64,000 bases of DNA from Clostridiales bacterium (GTDB lineage: Bacteria > Bacillota > Clostridia > TANB77 > CAG-508): NCBI GenBank assembly GCA_015056485.1, contig SVGD01000003.1, forward strand, positions 1 through 64,000, given 5' to 3'. Both the position numbers and the translations under genes were made by a program. Within the stretch, counting starts at the first letter, position 1, and each line of letters begins with the position of its first letter. Positions 19,237-28,012 of the stretch are shown piece after piece. The notes under the pieces are model-generated. The model saw nothing but the letters and a program-made list of their open reading frames with translations, made no database searches and was not told the DNA's origin.

Positions 19237-19795
19237 TTACCCCTTTCGAATAAATATGAGTAATACTTTACCATATTCTCTTTCGCTAAATATCTCTATA
19301 TCATTTTTTCTTAGGATTTCTTCTTTTTTATTTTTATCATCAGTTTCTAATATTATTATTCCATCTTTAGATAATAAATTTAATTCTATTATTTGTTCTA
19401 TTGCTTTTGCACCAAAATCAGTTTTATATGGAGGGTCTAAAAAAATAATATTAAACTTCTTATTTTCCTTAGCTAAATATTTTAGTGCTTGTACAAAATC
19501 TTTGTTTATAATATTACTATCTTCTTCTAAATTTGTATTTTTTAAATTATCTTTTATAAACTTTATTGCTGTATAAGAATTATCACAAAACCAAACTTCT
19601 TTTGCACCTCTGCTTAATGTCTCTATTCCGAAGTGCTCCGCTTCCCGCAAACAAGTCTAGTACTATACTATCTTCAATATCGAATTGTATTATATTAAAC
19701 AAAGCCTCTTTTACTCTGTCTAAAGTTGGTCTTGTGTTAAGTCCTTCTAAAGAACTTAATTTTTTTCCTTTTGCTTTTCCGCTTATAACTCTCAT
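19237..19795 (-). CDS. rsmD: 16S rRNA m2G966 methyltransferase RsmD, needs a +1 shift at CGG
   Basis: SAM-dependent methylation of G966 of 16S rRNA. From ATG 19795: MRVISGKAKGKKLSSLEG, TRPTLDRVKEALFNI, and SAM motif I LDLFAGSGAL at codon 55. Codon 56 is CGG; the zero frame then runs about 14 nonsense codons to a stop. Skipping the C gives GGA ATA GAG, i.e. GSGALGIETLSRGA, the exact family sequence, and continues to the catalytic FLDPPYKTDFG motif. Restored length 185 residues, normal. Just upstream of the site is GGAG, two bases, CTT, CGG, a layout close to the prfB +1 frameshift site. Confidence 0.92.
19628..19630 (-). other. Putative +1 frameshift codon CGG in rsmD
   Basis: Minus-strand context GGAG CA CTT CGG A. 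The P-site codon CUU before a slow A-site codon recalls Ty1 (CUU AGG C) and prfB (CUU UGA C, with an upstream Shine-Dalgarno). Confidence 0.75.
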
Positions 19796-19970
19796 ATTTC
19801 AAGCCTCTTCTAAACAAGTATATTTTATTTCAAATTTAAAATAAGTCAATAGAAAACACATAAATGTCACACATAAATAATATTATTGTAACATTTGTAA
19901 AATAACCACGTACATTATATATTATCTTCTATAATTTTGCAATACTTGACATAAACTTTTTTTCACAAAA

Positions 19971-20055
19971 TATTGTAAGCACCAGTGGGGACGTATTTAT
20001 TTGGTGACTATTAAATAGTCACCAAATAAATACGTCCCCACTGGTGCTTACAATA
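19971..20055. repeat. REP-2 perfect palindrome, 2 x 42 bases
   Basis: Perfect 42-base inverted repeat with a single-base loop. The arm starts TATTGTAAGCACCAGTGGGG and ends GGTGACTATT. The same GCACCARTGGGGACGTATT sequence forms the ends of the transposon at 41491-42350, so this is probably a mobilised non-autonomous copy. It lies 1 base after the deacetylase stop and may double as its terminator. Confidence 0.88.
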
Positions 20056-20056
20056 T

Positions 20057-20830
20057 TTAATTTTTTTGCTGTACTCCATTATTATCAATACTATAATCTT
20101 CCTGATAAATCAAGTCTGAAACTGTAACTAATTTATATCCCTTTCCTTTGATGTTTTTTATGAGCATATCTAAACTAAGTGCCGTATTTTCAGTTCCATT
20201 ATGCATTAAAATTATACTTCCATTTTCTAGTTTTTCACTGATTCTTGCCCACATCTGTTCTCCTGTTAATCCCTGCCAATCTAGAGAGTCAATTGACCAT
20301 TGTATTGTTTTATTATTTGCATCTGTTGCAGCTTGTATTACAGTATCATTATATTCTCCATAAGGTCCTCTATATAAAGTAGGTCTTTGTCCTGTAACCT
20401 TTTCTATTAGATTATTACACTTGTTAATTTCTTCTACATTTTTATCATAACTTAAATTATTTACATGTGGATGACTATATGAATGATTTGCTATTTCATG
20501 CCCATTATCAAAAATTTTCTTTACCGCTTCTTGATTTTTTCCTACCCATTCACCTACCATAAAAAATGTACATTTCACTTGATTATTATTCAATGTTTCT
20601 AATATTAAGTCCACATCTTCTGCACTCCAAGCACAATTTATAGTTAACGCAACTTTGCTTTCCTCAGTATCTACGCTATATATAGGCAAAAGTCTCTTTT
20701 CTTTTGTAGAAGTAGTAACTGTATTTGGTTCTTTTGCAGGTACAACTGTGGCCATTAAAAACAAAATCAAAATTGTACTTAATGCGATTACGCATGATAC
20801 AATTCTTTCTTTATTTACTATATAAAACAT
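20057..20830 (-). CDS. PdaB-like polysaccharide deacetylase
   Basis: 257 residues: an N-terminal membrane anchor (IVSCVIALSTILILFLMATV) and an extracellular CE4 NodB-like domain. Motifs: SKVALTINCAWSAEDVDLIL at the motif-1 position, metal-binding HSYSHPHVN, RGPYGEYNDTV, and late SIILMHNGTENTALSLD. This arrangement matches the sporulation-linked PdaB group of clostridia. The usual Asp-Asp pair of motif 1 reads Asn-Cys here, so activity may differ. ATG at 20830 with AGGAGG upstream. A possible role is spore cortex or cell-wall modification. Confidence 0.8.
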   Translation of the reverse strand: MFYIVNKERIVSCVIALSTILILFLMATVVPAKEPNTVTTSTKEKRLLPIYSVDTEESKVALTINCAWSAEDVDLILETLNNNQVKCTFFMVGEWVGKNQEAVKKIFDNGHEIANHSYSHPHVNNLSYDKNVEEINKCNNLIEKVTGQRPTLYRGPYGEYNDTVIQAATDANNKTIQWSIDSLDWQGLTGEQMWARISEKLENGSIILMHNGTENTALSLDMLIKNIKGKGYKLVTVSDLIYQEDYSIDNNGVQQKN

Positions 20831-20901
20831 AAAAAATCCTCCTAAAATATGCTATCTAATTGTATGCGTATTTTAAAAGGATTATTACATTTCAAATAAA
20901 A

Positions 20902-20926
20902 CGGACGGCTGATAGCCGCCCCTACA
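20902..20926. repeat. REP-1 copy (CGGACGGCTGATAGCCGCC subtype)
   Basis: Palindrome GGACGGCTGATAGCCGCC with the shared CCCTACA edge. The same subtype occurs at the 3' end of the RAYT gene (32549-32573). Confidence 0.75.
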
Positions 20927-20945
20927 TCTTTATAAATATCATTAA

Positions 20946-22583
20946 TTACACCTTTTGAATTCTTTGTTTAACTGTTTGTTCTCCTAACACTTGCATTATT
21001 TCATATAAATCTGGTGTATTGCATCTTCCTGTTACTGCAACTCTTATTACAGTACTTATATCTCCTACATGTCCTTTGTATTTTTCTGGCTCTGCTTTAA
21101 ATTCTTTTACTTCTCTTGCATAACCAAATTCTTCTGCTACATCTTTCATTTTATCGAACCATTTTTGTTTATCATCATTAATATCAAAATAATTTTCTAT
21201 ATATGATTTTAAAATACTTTTTATTTCTTCTTGAGCATTTATTTTTTGAAATTCATAAGCTGTTTCAAACTTATCTTCATACATATATATAATTGAATCT
21301 TTTAAGTCAGACCATTTAGCAATATCTTTTCTTGGTTTAACATTTCCACGTTCTATCCCTAAAACTTTCTTGCTGTATTCAACATTAGACTCTAACATAT
21401 TCTTTAATTCTTCATCATACCTATTCGCCCAATCTAATGCTTTATTATATACTTCTTCTGCATCATATTTTGATATAACTGTTTTTGAAATGTCTAATAA
21501 TTTCACCATATCAAAAACTGCTCCACTTACATTCATTTTATTTAATTGTAATTCAAATTCATCCATTGAAGCATCTTTATTAGCTCTTCTCCATGGTTCA
21601 AAATTTGAATTTGCAATATTTAATAAATATTCTTTAACTGCTTGAACTGGAATTCCTTGTTCATGATAATAACTCACTGCTGCTTCAGGGTCTTTTCTTT
21701 TACTTATTTTTCTTTTGCTTCCATTATCATCTTTCATTATTGTTGCAGTATGAGCATATTTAGGTGGTTTAAATCCTAATGTTTTAAATAATTCTAAATG
21801 TAAAGGAATTGAAGAAACCCATTCATCCCCACGAATAACTTGCGTAACTCTCATTAAATGGTCATCTACTGCATGCGCAAAGTGATATGTTGGAAGACCA
21901 TCAGCTTTAATTATTACTATGTCTTGGTCGTTTTCTGGGAATTCTATGTTTCCTTTAATAGAATCTTTATGTTTTATTTTTCTATCTTCTCTTCCTTGTG
22001 ATTTAAATCTAATGATACATTTTTCTCCATTTTTTATTCTTTCTACCACTTCATCTAAAGGAATGTTTCTACATTTAGCCCATATTCCATAATATCCTGG
22101 TCTTATTTTTGCAACCTCTTGTTTTCCTCTAATTTCATCTAAATCTTCTGGTGTACAAAAACATGGATATGCTAAACCTTGCTCAATTAGCCATTTTGCA
22201 TAAGCTTGATAAATATCTTTTCTTTCGCTTTGTTTGTATGGTCCATAGTTTCCTTTTTCAGTATTTTCAGATGTCATACCTTCATCTGCTACAATATCAA
22301 AATCTTTTAAACTATCTACTATTTGTGTTATTCCATTTTCAATTTCTCTTTTTTGGTCTGTATCTTCTATTCTTAATATAAATACACCATCTGTTTGTTT
22401 AGCTAATTTTTGGTCTATAATGCTACCAAACAATCCTCCAATATGTATAAATCCTGTTGGACTTGGAGCAAATCTTGTAACTAAAGCTCCTTCTGGTAAA
22501 TTCCTTTCAGGATATTTTTCTTCATAATATTCAACTGGTTTTGCATCTGGGAAAATTAAATTTGCTAAATCCTTATAATCCAT
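20946..22583 (-). CDS. gltX: Glutamyl-tRNA synthetase
   Basis: Charges tRNA-Glu; a non-discriminating type that also misacylates tRNA-Gln would be usual here. 545 residues with TRFAPSPTGFIHIGGLFG (HIGH region), LRIEDTDQKREIENG, and the KMSKS-equivalent GSKRKISKRKDPEA. The C-terminal anticodon-binding region is helical and Lys-rich. Its ATG overlaps the end of the upstream kinase-like gene by 11 bases, so translation is coupled. I see no T-box leader because the gene starts inside the upstream one. Confidence 0.95.
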   Translation of the reverse strand: MDYKDLANLIFPDAKPVEYYEEKYPERNLPEGALVTRFAPSPTGFIHIGGLFGSIIDQKLAKQTDGVFILRIEDTDQKREIENGITQIVDSLKDFDIVADEGMTSENTEKGNYGPYKQSERKDIYQAYAKWLIEQGLAYPCFCTPEDLDEIRGKQEVAKIRPGYYGIWAKCRNIPLDEVVERIKNGEKCIIRFKSQGREDRKIKHKDSIKGNIEFPENDQDIVIIKADGLPTYHFAHAVDDHLMRVTQVIRGDEWVSSIPLHLELFKTLGFKPPKYAHTATIMKDDNGSKRKISKRKDPEAAVSYYHEQGIPVQAVKEYLLNIANSNFEPWRRANKDASMDEFELQLNKMNVSGAVFDMVKLLDISKTVISKYDAEEVYNKALDWANRYDEELKNMLESNVEYSKKVLGIERGNVKPRKDIAKWSDLKDSIIYMYEDKFETAYEFQKINAQEEIKSILKSYIENYFDINDDKQKWFDKMKDVAEEFGYAREVKEFKAEPEKYKGHVGDISTVIRVAVTGRCNTPDLYEIMQVLGEQTVKQRIQKV

Positions 22584-23697
22584 ATTTTTTTATCATTCCT
22601 TCCATTTCTTCTTGTTTTTCTTCCATTTGTCTTATAATTTCAATTTGAGCTTTTGCTCTTACTAAATTATGGTCTGGTATATTCTCATCTACATGAAAAT
22701 ATGTATCTCCATTTAAATAATCAGCGACAAATCTCATTGAATTTTCATATGTCATCATCCATGCTCCTAAAGGAAGCATCTCTAATTCTTCTTTAGTTAA
22801 GATACTTTTTGTTTTCTCTAAAAAGCCTTTTGTAAACGCTTCAAATCTATTTATATCAACATATATTTTTGATAAATCTTGTTCATCTTCTTTTGAAGTT
22901 ACAATTCCAGTTCTTATAGCTTCTCCAAAATCATAAGCTATTGCGCCTGGCATAACTGTATCTAGATCAATTAATGCAACTGCTTTATTTGTATTTTTAT
23001 CAAATAAAATATTACTTAATTTTGTATCATTATGAGTTACTCTTAAAGGAACCTCTTTTGTTCCTAATTTAGAAGTAATAGCTCCTGCTTTACTTGTTCT
23101 TTTAACATCTGTTAAAAATTCTATTGCTTCCTTTGCTTTTTCAAATCGCTCTTGTCTTAATTTTTTATTCTCTTCATTATTAATGGCATCCATTAATTGA
23201 TTAAGTCTATTAGGTGTATAATGAAATTTTGGAATTATTTCATATAATTCATCTGCTGGAAATCCATCTAAATATCTCTGGAATGTACCAACTGATTTTC
23301 CTGCTTCATACAAAATATTTAAATCTTCTGTAGATAAATATGTAGTAGTATTATCTATAAAATCTTCCATACGCCAATTATTTTCACAAATTGCATAAGG
23401 ATTATTATCTACTGTGTCTTTCATAGTTATAGTAATTCTTGAAATGTCTTCATTACATTCTGTTGCTTTATTTTTTATATAACTTGTAACTTTTTTTATA
23501 TTATTCATTAATTCTGGTAAATTAGGAAATACATTTGTATTTACATATTGTAAAATATATGTGTCTTTTTTATTTTCTTCTTCAAAAATAACTTTGTATG
23601 TTTTATTTATATGTCCACTATCAATTAATTTTATGTCTGTTGGTTCTCCTGAAACTTTAAACTTTTTTGCAAGCTCAAATAATTTCTTATTTTCCAT
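22573..23697 (-). CDS. APH-family sugar kinase-like protein
   Basis: 374 residues of the aminoglycoside phosphotransferase / choline kinase fold. Key catalytic loop VTHNDTKLSNILFDKNTNKA, Mg-binding ALIDLDTVMPG, and YDFGEAIRTG resemble N-acetylhexosamine 1-kinases that act on host-derived amino sugars. The substrate cannot be read from sequence. The ATG at 23697 is preferred because GAGGTGGG lies immediately upstream and overlaps an earlier ATG. It overlaps gltX, with which it forms an operon. Confidence 0.8.
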   Translation of the reverse strand: MENKKLFELAKKFKVSGEPTDIKLIDSGHINKTYKVIFEEENKKDTYILQYVNTNVFPNLPELMNNIKKVTSYIKNKATECNEDISRITITMKDTVDNNPYAICENNWRMEDFIDNTTTYLSTEDLNILYEAGKSVGTFQRYLDGFPADELYEIIPKFHYTPNRLNQLMDAINNEENKKLRQERFEKAKEAIEFLTDVKRTSKAGAITSKLGTKEVPLRVTHNDTKLSNILFDKNTNKAVALIDLDTVMPGAIAYDFGEAIRTGIVTSKEDEQDLSKIYVDINRFEAFTKGFLEKTKSILTKEELEMLPLGAWMMTYENSMRFVADYLNGDTYFHVDENIPDHNLVRAKAQIEIIRQMEEKQEEMEGMIKKYGL

Positions 23698-23822
23698 ATC
23701 CCACCTCATATATTACTTTATTTTAACATGCTTATTATACTATTATAATTTGTAAAAGTAAAGATATAATTGAATTTGGTGGTTGGATTTTGGAATCATA
23801 TTGTAAAATTTATTTCAAACGT

Positions 23823-23850
23823 TGTAGGGGTCGCTGCCCTCGGCGACCCG
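23823..23850. repeat. REP-1 copy
   Basis: TGTAGGGGTCGCTGCC then CTCGGCGACCCG: GGGTCGCC subtype. It is the first of three copies in the gene-free gap 23698-24116, where I see no coding region. Confidence 0.75.
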
Positions 23851-23958
23851 CAATCTATAAATTGAAAAACATATGAACTAAAATCTTCCGCTCATAAAAC
23901 AAAATTTGTAAATCAAATTTGACATTATTAATTATTATGTATAAATTCCTTTGAAGAA

Positions 23959-23986
23959 CGGGTCGCCGAGGGCGGCGACCCCTACA
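23959..23986. repeat. REP-1 copy, inverted relative to the previous one
   Basis: CGGGTCGCCGAGGGCGGCGA then CCCCTACA. With the 23823 copy it makes an inverted pair about 110 bases apart, a BIME-like arrangement. Confidence 0.75.
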
Positions 23987-24032
23987 ATTATTCTATACAT
24001 TCAGATGATGCCTTAAAAATTATATTAAAATT

Positions 24033-24056
24033 CGGGCGATTAAAATTGCCCCTACA
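24033..24056. repeat. REP-1 copy (GGGCGATT subtype)
   Basis: GGGCGATTAAAATTGCCC with the CCCTACA edge; one G:T mismatch in the stem. Confidence 0.7.
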
Positions 24057-24115
24057 TATACTCTGCATTTTTAAATTGGAGTCTGGACAGTAACGTTAGT
24101 ATTTGATAGTCAAGA

Positions 24116-24153
24116 ACAAAAAAGCAGATGTATAAATACATCTGCTTTTTTTA
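24116..24153 (-). terminator. Terminator of secG
   Basis: Perfect stem AAAGCAGATGTAT/ATACATCTGCTTT flanked by A and T runs. Confidence 0.85.
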
Positions 24154-24167
24154 TCATTTATTTTTAA

Positions 24168-24419
24168 TTACAACATATATACAATTCCTAATACAATTGT
24201 AAGTATGATATAAACTATACCTAAAATAATTGTCCATTTTTTTAATTTACCTTCTTTTGTTCTACCTTTATTTTTTTCGTAGAAACTTCCTGATGAACTT
24301 CCTCCAACTACTGTTGCTGATGCTCCTTCATCATCCTTTGATTGCATTAAACATACCGCAATTAATACTATTGATAATATTGCATAAACTATTATTAATA
24401 CATTTTCTACTATATTCAT
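24168..24419 (-). CDS. secG: Preprotein translocase subunit SecG
   Basis: Small accessory subunit of the SecYEG channel. 83 residues with two membrane helices (residues ~5-23 and ~62-82) and between them the typical Gly/Ser loop ATVVGGSSSGSFYEKNKGRT. ATG with AGGTAATAAA upstream (GGAGG site). Monocistronic, ended by a strong terminator. Confidence 0.93.
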   Translation of the reverse strand: MNIVENVLIIVYAILSIVLIAVCLMQSKDDEGASATVVGGSSSGSFYEKNKGRTKEGKLKKWTIILGIVYIILTIVLGIVYML

Positions 24420-24499
24420 TTTATTACCTCCATCTAAATTGACTTAATTATTTTAGCATACTTATTTACAAAATGCAAGGAAATTTATATAATATATTT

Positions 24500-25360
24500 A
24501 TGAAAAAATTAGTTGTAAATAAAAAATATAATAATAAAAAATTGTCATCATTTTTACTAGATACGTTTGATGGTTTAACTATAAATACAATATATAAAGC
24601 TCTAAGGAAAAAAGATATTATTATTAACAATACACGTATAACTGAAAATGTAGTATTAAAAGAAAATGATAATGTTACAATTTATATTACCGATGATTTT
24701 CTTTATAAAAAACTTGATTTAAAAATTGTTTATGATGATGAAAATATAGTTATAATAAATAAACCCATCGGAATCGAGGTCGTTAGTAAAAATAACGAAA
24801 AAGATTTGACCTTCTATGTAACTACTTTCTTTCCTAATGATGATATTTCTCCTTGTCATAGATTAGATAGGAATACATCTGGTTTAGTTTTATTTGCTAA
24901 AAATACTTTAGCTTTGGATATTCTTCTAAAAAAATTCAAAAATTTAGAAATTGAAAAAGTTTATTTATGTACAGTCTACGGTATTCCATCTAAAAAACAC
25001 GAAATTTTGGAGGCTTACCTTTTTAAAGATACAAAAAAATCTTTAGTATATATTTCCAATACATTAAAAAAAGGTTATCAAAAAATCATTACAGAATATA
25101 CTATAAAAGAAAAAGATTATTCAAAAAATACAGCTACTCTTGAAGTGAATCTTCACACTGGAAGAACTCATCAAATACGTGCTCATTTAGCACATATTGG
25201 TTCTCCTATTATAGGTGATGGAAAATATGGAAAAAATGAAATTAATAAAAAATTTAAAAAATCAACACAGGACTTATGTGCTTATAAATTAAAATTTAAT
25301 TTTAAAACTGATAGTGGAATATTGAATTATTTAAATGGCAAAGAAATAAGGTTAGATTAA
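24500..25360 (+). CDS. RluA/RluD-family pseudouridine synthase
   Basis: Isomerises uridine in rRNA or tRNA. 286 residues: an N-terminal S4 RNA-binding domain (residues ~1-60), then the catalytic domain with PCHRLDRNTSGLVLFAKNT carrying the catalytic Asp, LHTGRTHQIRAHLAHIG, and DGKYG near the end. ATG at 24500 begins MKKLVVNKK, the usual start; an ATG nine codons earlier is possible, and neither has a clear ribosome site. One of the few plus-strand genes here, convergent with ftsH and sharing a bidirectional terminator. Which uridine it modifies cannot be told. Confidence 0.88.
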   Translation: MKKLVVNKKYNNKKLSSFLLDTFDGLTINTIYKALRKKDIIINNTRITENVVLKENDNVTIYITDDFLYKKLDLKIVYDDENIVIINKPIGIEVVSKNNEKDLTFYVTTFFPNDDISPCHRLDRNTSGLVLFAKNTLALDILLKKFKNLEIEKVYLCTVYGIPSKKHEILEAYLFKDTKKSLVYISNTLKKGYQKIITEYTIKEKDYSKNTATLEVNLHTGRTHQIRAHLAHIGSPIIGDGKYGKNEINKKFKKSTQDLCAYKLKFNFKTDSGILNYLNGKEIRLD

Positions 25361-25380
25361 AATCTAACCTTATTTCTTTG
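25339..25380. terminator. Bidirectional terminator, perfect 20-base stem
   Basis: Arm CAAAGAAATAAGGTTAGATT and its exact complement separated by two bases. It overlaps the last codons of the pseudouridine synthase and faces the ftsH stop. Confidence 0.8.
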
Positions 25381-25385
25381 TAATT

Positions 25386-27185
25386 CTATTTGAAAAACTC
25401 TTCAAATTCTTCTGCTGATATTACTTCTTTTTCTAATAATCTTCCTGCTACGCTGTGTAATTTATCCATATTTGCTAATAAAATTTCTTGTGCTGTTTTA
25501 TACGCTATATTTATTAATCTTTTTACTTCGCTTCCTATAACATCATTGATATTTTCTCCAAAACTTAGTTGTTCATATGGCTCTTTTGTTTGTAAATTTA
25601 TTGGACCTATACTGTCACTCATACCATACACTGTAACCATATCTTTAGCAACTTGTGTTGCAACTTCAATGTCATTACTTGCTCCTGTTGATATATCATT
25701 TAAAGCAATTTTTTCAGCTGCTCTACCGCCTAAAAGAGCTACAAGTTTTTCTTCCATTTCAGTTTTTGAAACATAATACTTATCTTCATTTGTTTTGTAC
25801 ATTGTATATCCACCAGCTAAACCTCTTGGAATAATTGAAACTTCTTTTACTTCAAATTGTGTTTCTAAAAATTTACTTACTATCGCATGTCCTGCCTCAT
25901 GATATGCTGTTAGTTTTTTATCTTTGTCAGAAATTACTCTGCTATGTTTTTCTAAACCGACAGTTACTTTCTTTACAGCTTCTTCTAAATCTTGCATAAG
26001 TATACTTTTGTGTTTTTTAGTAGTAGCTATTATAGCAGCCTCATTTAATACATTTGCAAGTTCAGCTCCTGTAAAACCTGCAGTATCATTTGCAATATCT
26101 TTAAAATCTATATCTTTGCTAAACTTCTTATTTTCTGCATGAATTTTTAAAATTTCTTCTCTACCTTTAGCATCTGGTGCTGCTATCGTAATTTGTCTAT
26201 CAAATCTTCCTGGTCTTAAAAGAGCTTTATCTAACATCTCAGGTCTATTTGTTGCTGCTAAAACTATTATAGTTTCTTCAGTATCAAAACCATCCATTTC
26301 CACTAATAATTGATTTAATGTTTGGTTATTTTCACTTTCTGCTCCACTTGCATTAGTTCTTCTTGCACCTATAGCATCAATTTCATCTATAAAAATAATA
26401 CATGGTGATATTTTTTTAGCTTTTTCAAATAATTTTCTTACACGTGATGCACCTAATCCTGCAAACATTTCTATAAATTCTGAACCACTCATTGAAATAA
26501 ATGGAACTCCAGCTTCTCCTGCTATTGCCTTAGCAATCAATGTCTTTCCTGTTCCTGGCTTGCCACATAATAAAATACCTCTTGGAATTTTAGCTCCCAT
26601 TTCATGAAATCTTTTTGGTTCTTTCAAGAAATCTACAATTTCTATTAACTCATGTTTTTCTTCGTCTAATCCTGCAACATCTTTAAAGCTAACATTTGTT
26701 TTTGTACCTTTTTCTCCATCATAAACTTTGCCTTTATCTCCTAAACCTTGCATTTTTAATACTACTATAAAAAGTATACATATTATTATAGTTGGAAGGA
26801 ATGTAACCAAAGTATCTGTTATTTTCAAAAATATATTTGGACTATTTTGTATAAGTTCTATTTCATTTCCTTCTTTAACTTTTTCTTGTATAAGTTCAAC
26901 AAATGCTTGAGTACTTGGAATTATTACTTTTTCTTCTTCCTCAACATTTTTTAATTTAACTTTTATAGTTGTGCTTCCTGTTGTCATTTCTATTTTTTCA
27001 ATAGAGCCTTCATCTATCTGTTTAATAAGTTCTGTATATGCTAAATCTTTTTCCTGTTCCTTTTTATCCTTGTTTTGATTAAATACAATAAAAAATACAC
27101 ATGCAAAACATATTATTGCAACTAAAAATGCTAGTAAATAATAAAATTTATCCTTATTATTTTTATTCTTTGGTTTATCTTTCAT
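25386..27185 (-). CDS. ftsH: ATP-dependent zinc metalloprotease FtsH
   Basis: Membrane-bound AAA+ protease for quality control of membrane proteins. 599 residues: first membrane helix around residues 15-35, a short extracytoplasmic domain, second helix (~115-135), AAA module with Walker A LLCGKPGTGKTLIAKAIA, Walker B CIIFIDEIDAIG, SRH region, then the peptidase with zinc motif AYHEAGHAIVSKFLE. The usual P of GPPGTGKT is K here, a tolerated change. ATG at 27185 is chosen, with AAGGAAG upstream, over a TTG 11 codons earlier. Confidence 0.95.
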   Translation of the reverse strand: MKDKPKNKNNKDKFYYLLAFLVAIICFACVFFIVFNQNKDKKEQEKDLAYTELIKQIDEGSIEKIEMTTGSTTIKVKLKNVEEEEKVIIPSTQAFVELIQEKVKEGNEIELIQNSPNIFLKITDTLVTFLPTIIICILFIVVLKMQGLGDKGKVYDGEKGTKTNVSFKDVAGLDEEKHELIEIVDFLKEPKRFHEMGAKIPRGILLCGKPGTGKTLIAKAIAGEAGVPFISMSGSEFIEMFAGLGASRVRKLFEKAKKISPCIIFIDEIDAIGARRTNASGAESENNQTLNQLLVEMDGFDTEETIIVLAATNRPEMLDKALLRPGRFDRQITIAAPDAKGREEILKIHAENKKFSKDIDFKDIANDTAGFTGAELANVLNEAAIIATTKKHKSILMQDLEEAVKKVTVGLEKHSRVISDKDKKLTAYHEAGHAIVSKFLETQFEVKEVSIIPRGLAGGYTMYKTNEDKYYVSKTEMEEKLVALLGGRAAEKIALNDISTGASNDIEVATQVAKDMVTVYGMSDSIGPINLQTKEPYEQLSFGENINDVIGSEVKRLINIAYKTAQEILLANMDKLHSVAGRLLEKEVISAEEFEEFFK

Positions 27186-27222
27186 TTTTTTCTTCCTTTC
27201 TTTTAGTAATTTCTTCAAAGTT

Positions 27223-27246
27223 CGGGAAATTAAAATCGCCCCTACA
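27223..27246. repeat. REP-1 copy, decayed left arm
   Basis: GGGAAATTAAAATCGCCC with CCCTACA edge, between the DUF1189-like gene and ftsH. Confidence 0.65.
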
Positions 27247-27265
27247 TGTTTTATTCGTTGTAGCT

Positions 27266-28012
27266 TTACGCCTTATTACCTTGTGGTTCTTCGTCTCCAT
27301 TTAATTCGTCATTTTCATCTTTTTCGTCTTTCTTCTTTTCTTTTTTTTCTTCTTTCTCTTCAGCCTCTTCTTTTACTTTTTCTTGCTCTTTAATTATTTT
27401 TGTTAATTCGATTTTTTGTTTTATTAAATCCGCTCTTAGCATCAGTACTGCTGTAATTATATAAATATATGTTATTGCATCATATGCCAAAGAAAAATAT
27501 TTAATTTCTATTTCAAACAATATATTTGAAATCATATATATAGCAAGTAAAATTGTAGGAAGAGTTATTGAATATATTGCTAAATTAAAAGCTTTTCCAA
27601 ATTTTAATTTAATTCCACAAATTCTTGCTATTATTAATCCAAAAACTCCAAAAACGCAAGCAGTTAATAATGTAGATATTCCATAAATAACATATGAACA
27701 AATAAGATTTACTATGAAAGCTATAGCGATAATATAAACATCATTTGTTTGTTCATAAAATCCTTTAAATTCTTGTATATATTCTTCTTCAAATCCATAA
27801 TCTGTTAATATATTTAACTGTTCTTCACCTATTCCTTGTTTGTAAAAATCAATAGTCTGTACAATTGAAACTATGATTGAAAAAATGATTAGAAATTTAA
27901 AAAAATATTTTATAGCCTCTTTGGTTTTTTCTAGTATGAAATTAGAATATGTCTCCGGATTAAATATAGCTCGTTTTAATCTCACAAAAAAAGGCACCTT
28001 TATTTGTTCCAC
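27266..28012 (-). CDS. DUF1189-like membrane protein
   Basis: 248 residues with five or so membrane helices (from about residue 35 to 190) and a long Lys/Glu-rich cytosolic tail (KEEAEEKEEKKEKKKDEKDE). The N-terminal VPFFVRLKRAIFNPETYSNF matches my memory of DUF1189 proteins; the biochemical function is unknown. It starts with GTG overlapping the alr stop by one base (TAGTG), with GGAGGGAG upstream, so it is translationally coupled to alr. Confidence 0.7.
   Translation of the reverse strand: MEQIKVPFFVRLKRAIFNPETYSNFILEKTKEAIKYFFKFLIIFSIIVSIVQTIDFYKQGIGEEQLNILTDYGFEEEYIQEFKGFYEQTNDVYIIAIAFIVNLICSYVIYGISTLLTACVFGVFGLIIARICGIKLKFGKAFNLAIYSITLPTILLAIYMISNILFEIEIKYFSLAYDAITYIYIITAVLMLRADLIKQKIELTKIIKEQEKVKEEAEEKEEKKEKKKDEKDENDELNGDEEPQGNKA

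Noticed and set aside
23698-24116. A gene in the 420-base gap
   Set aside because: Only REP copies and short AT-rich stretches; no ribosome site with a supported frame.
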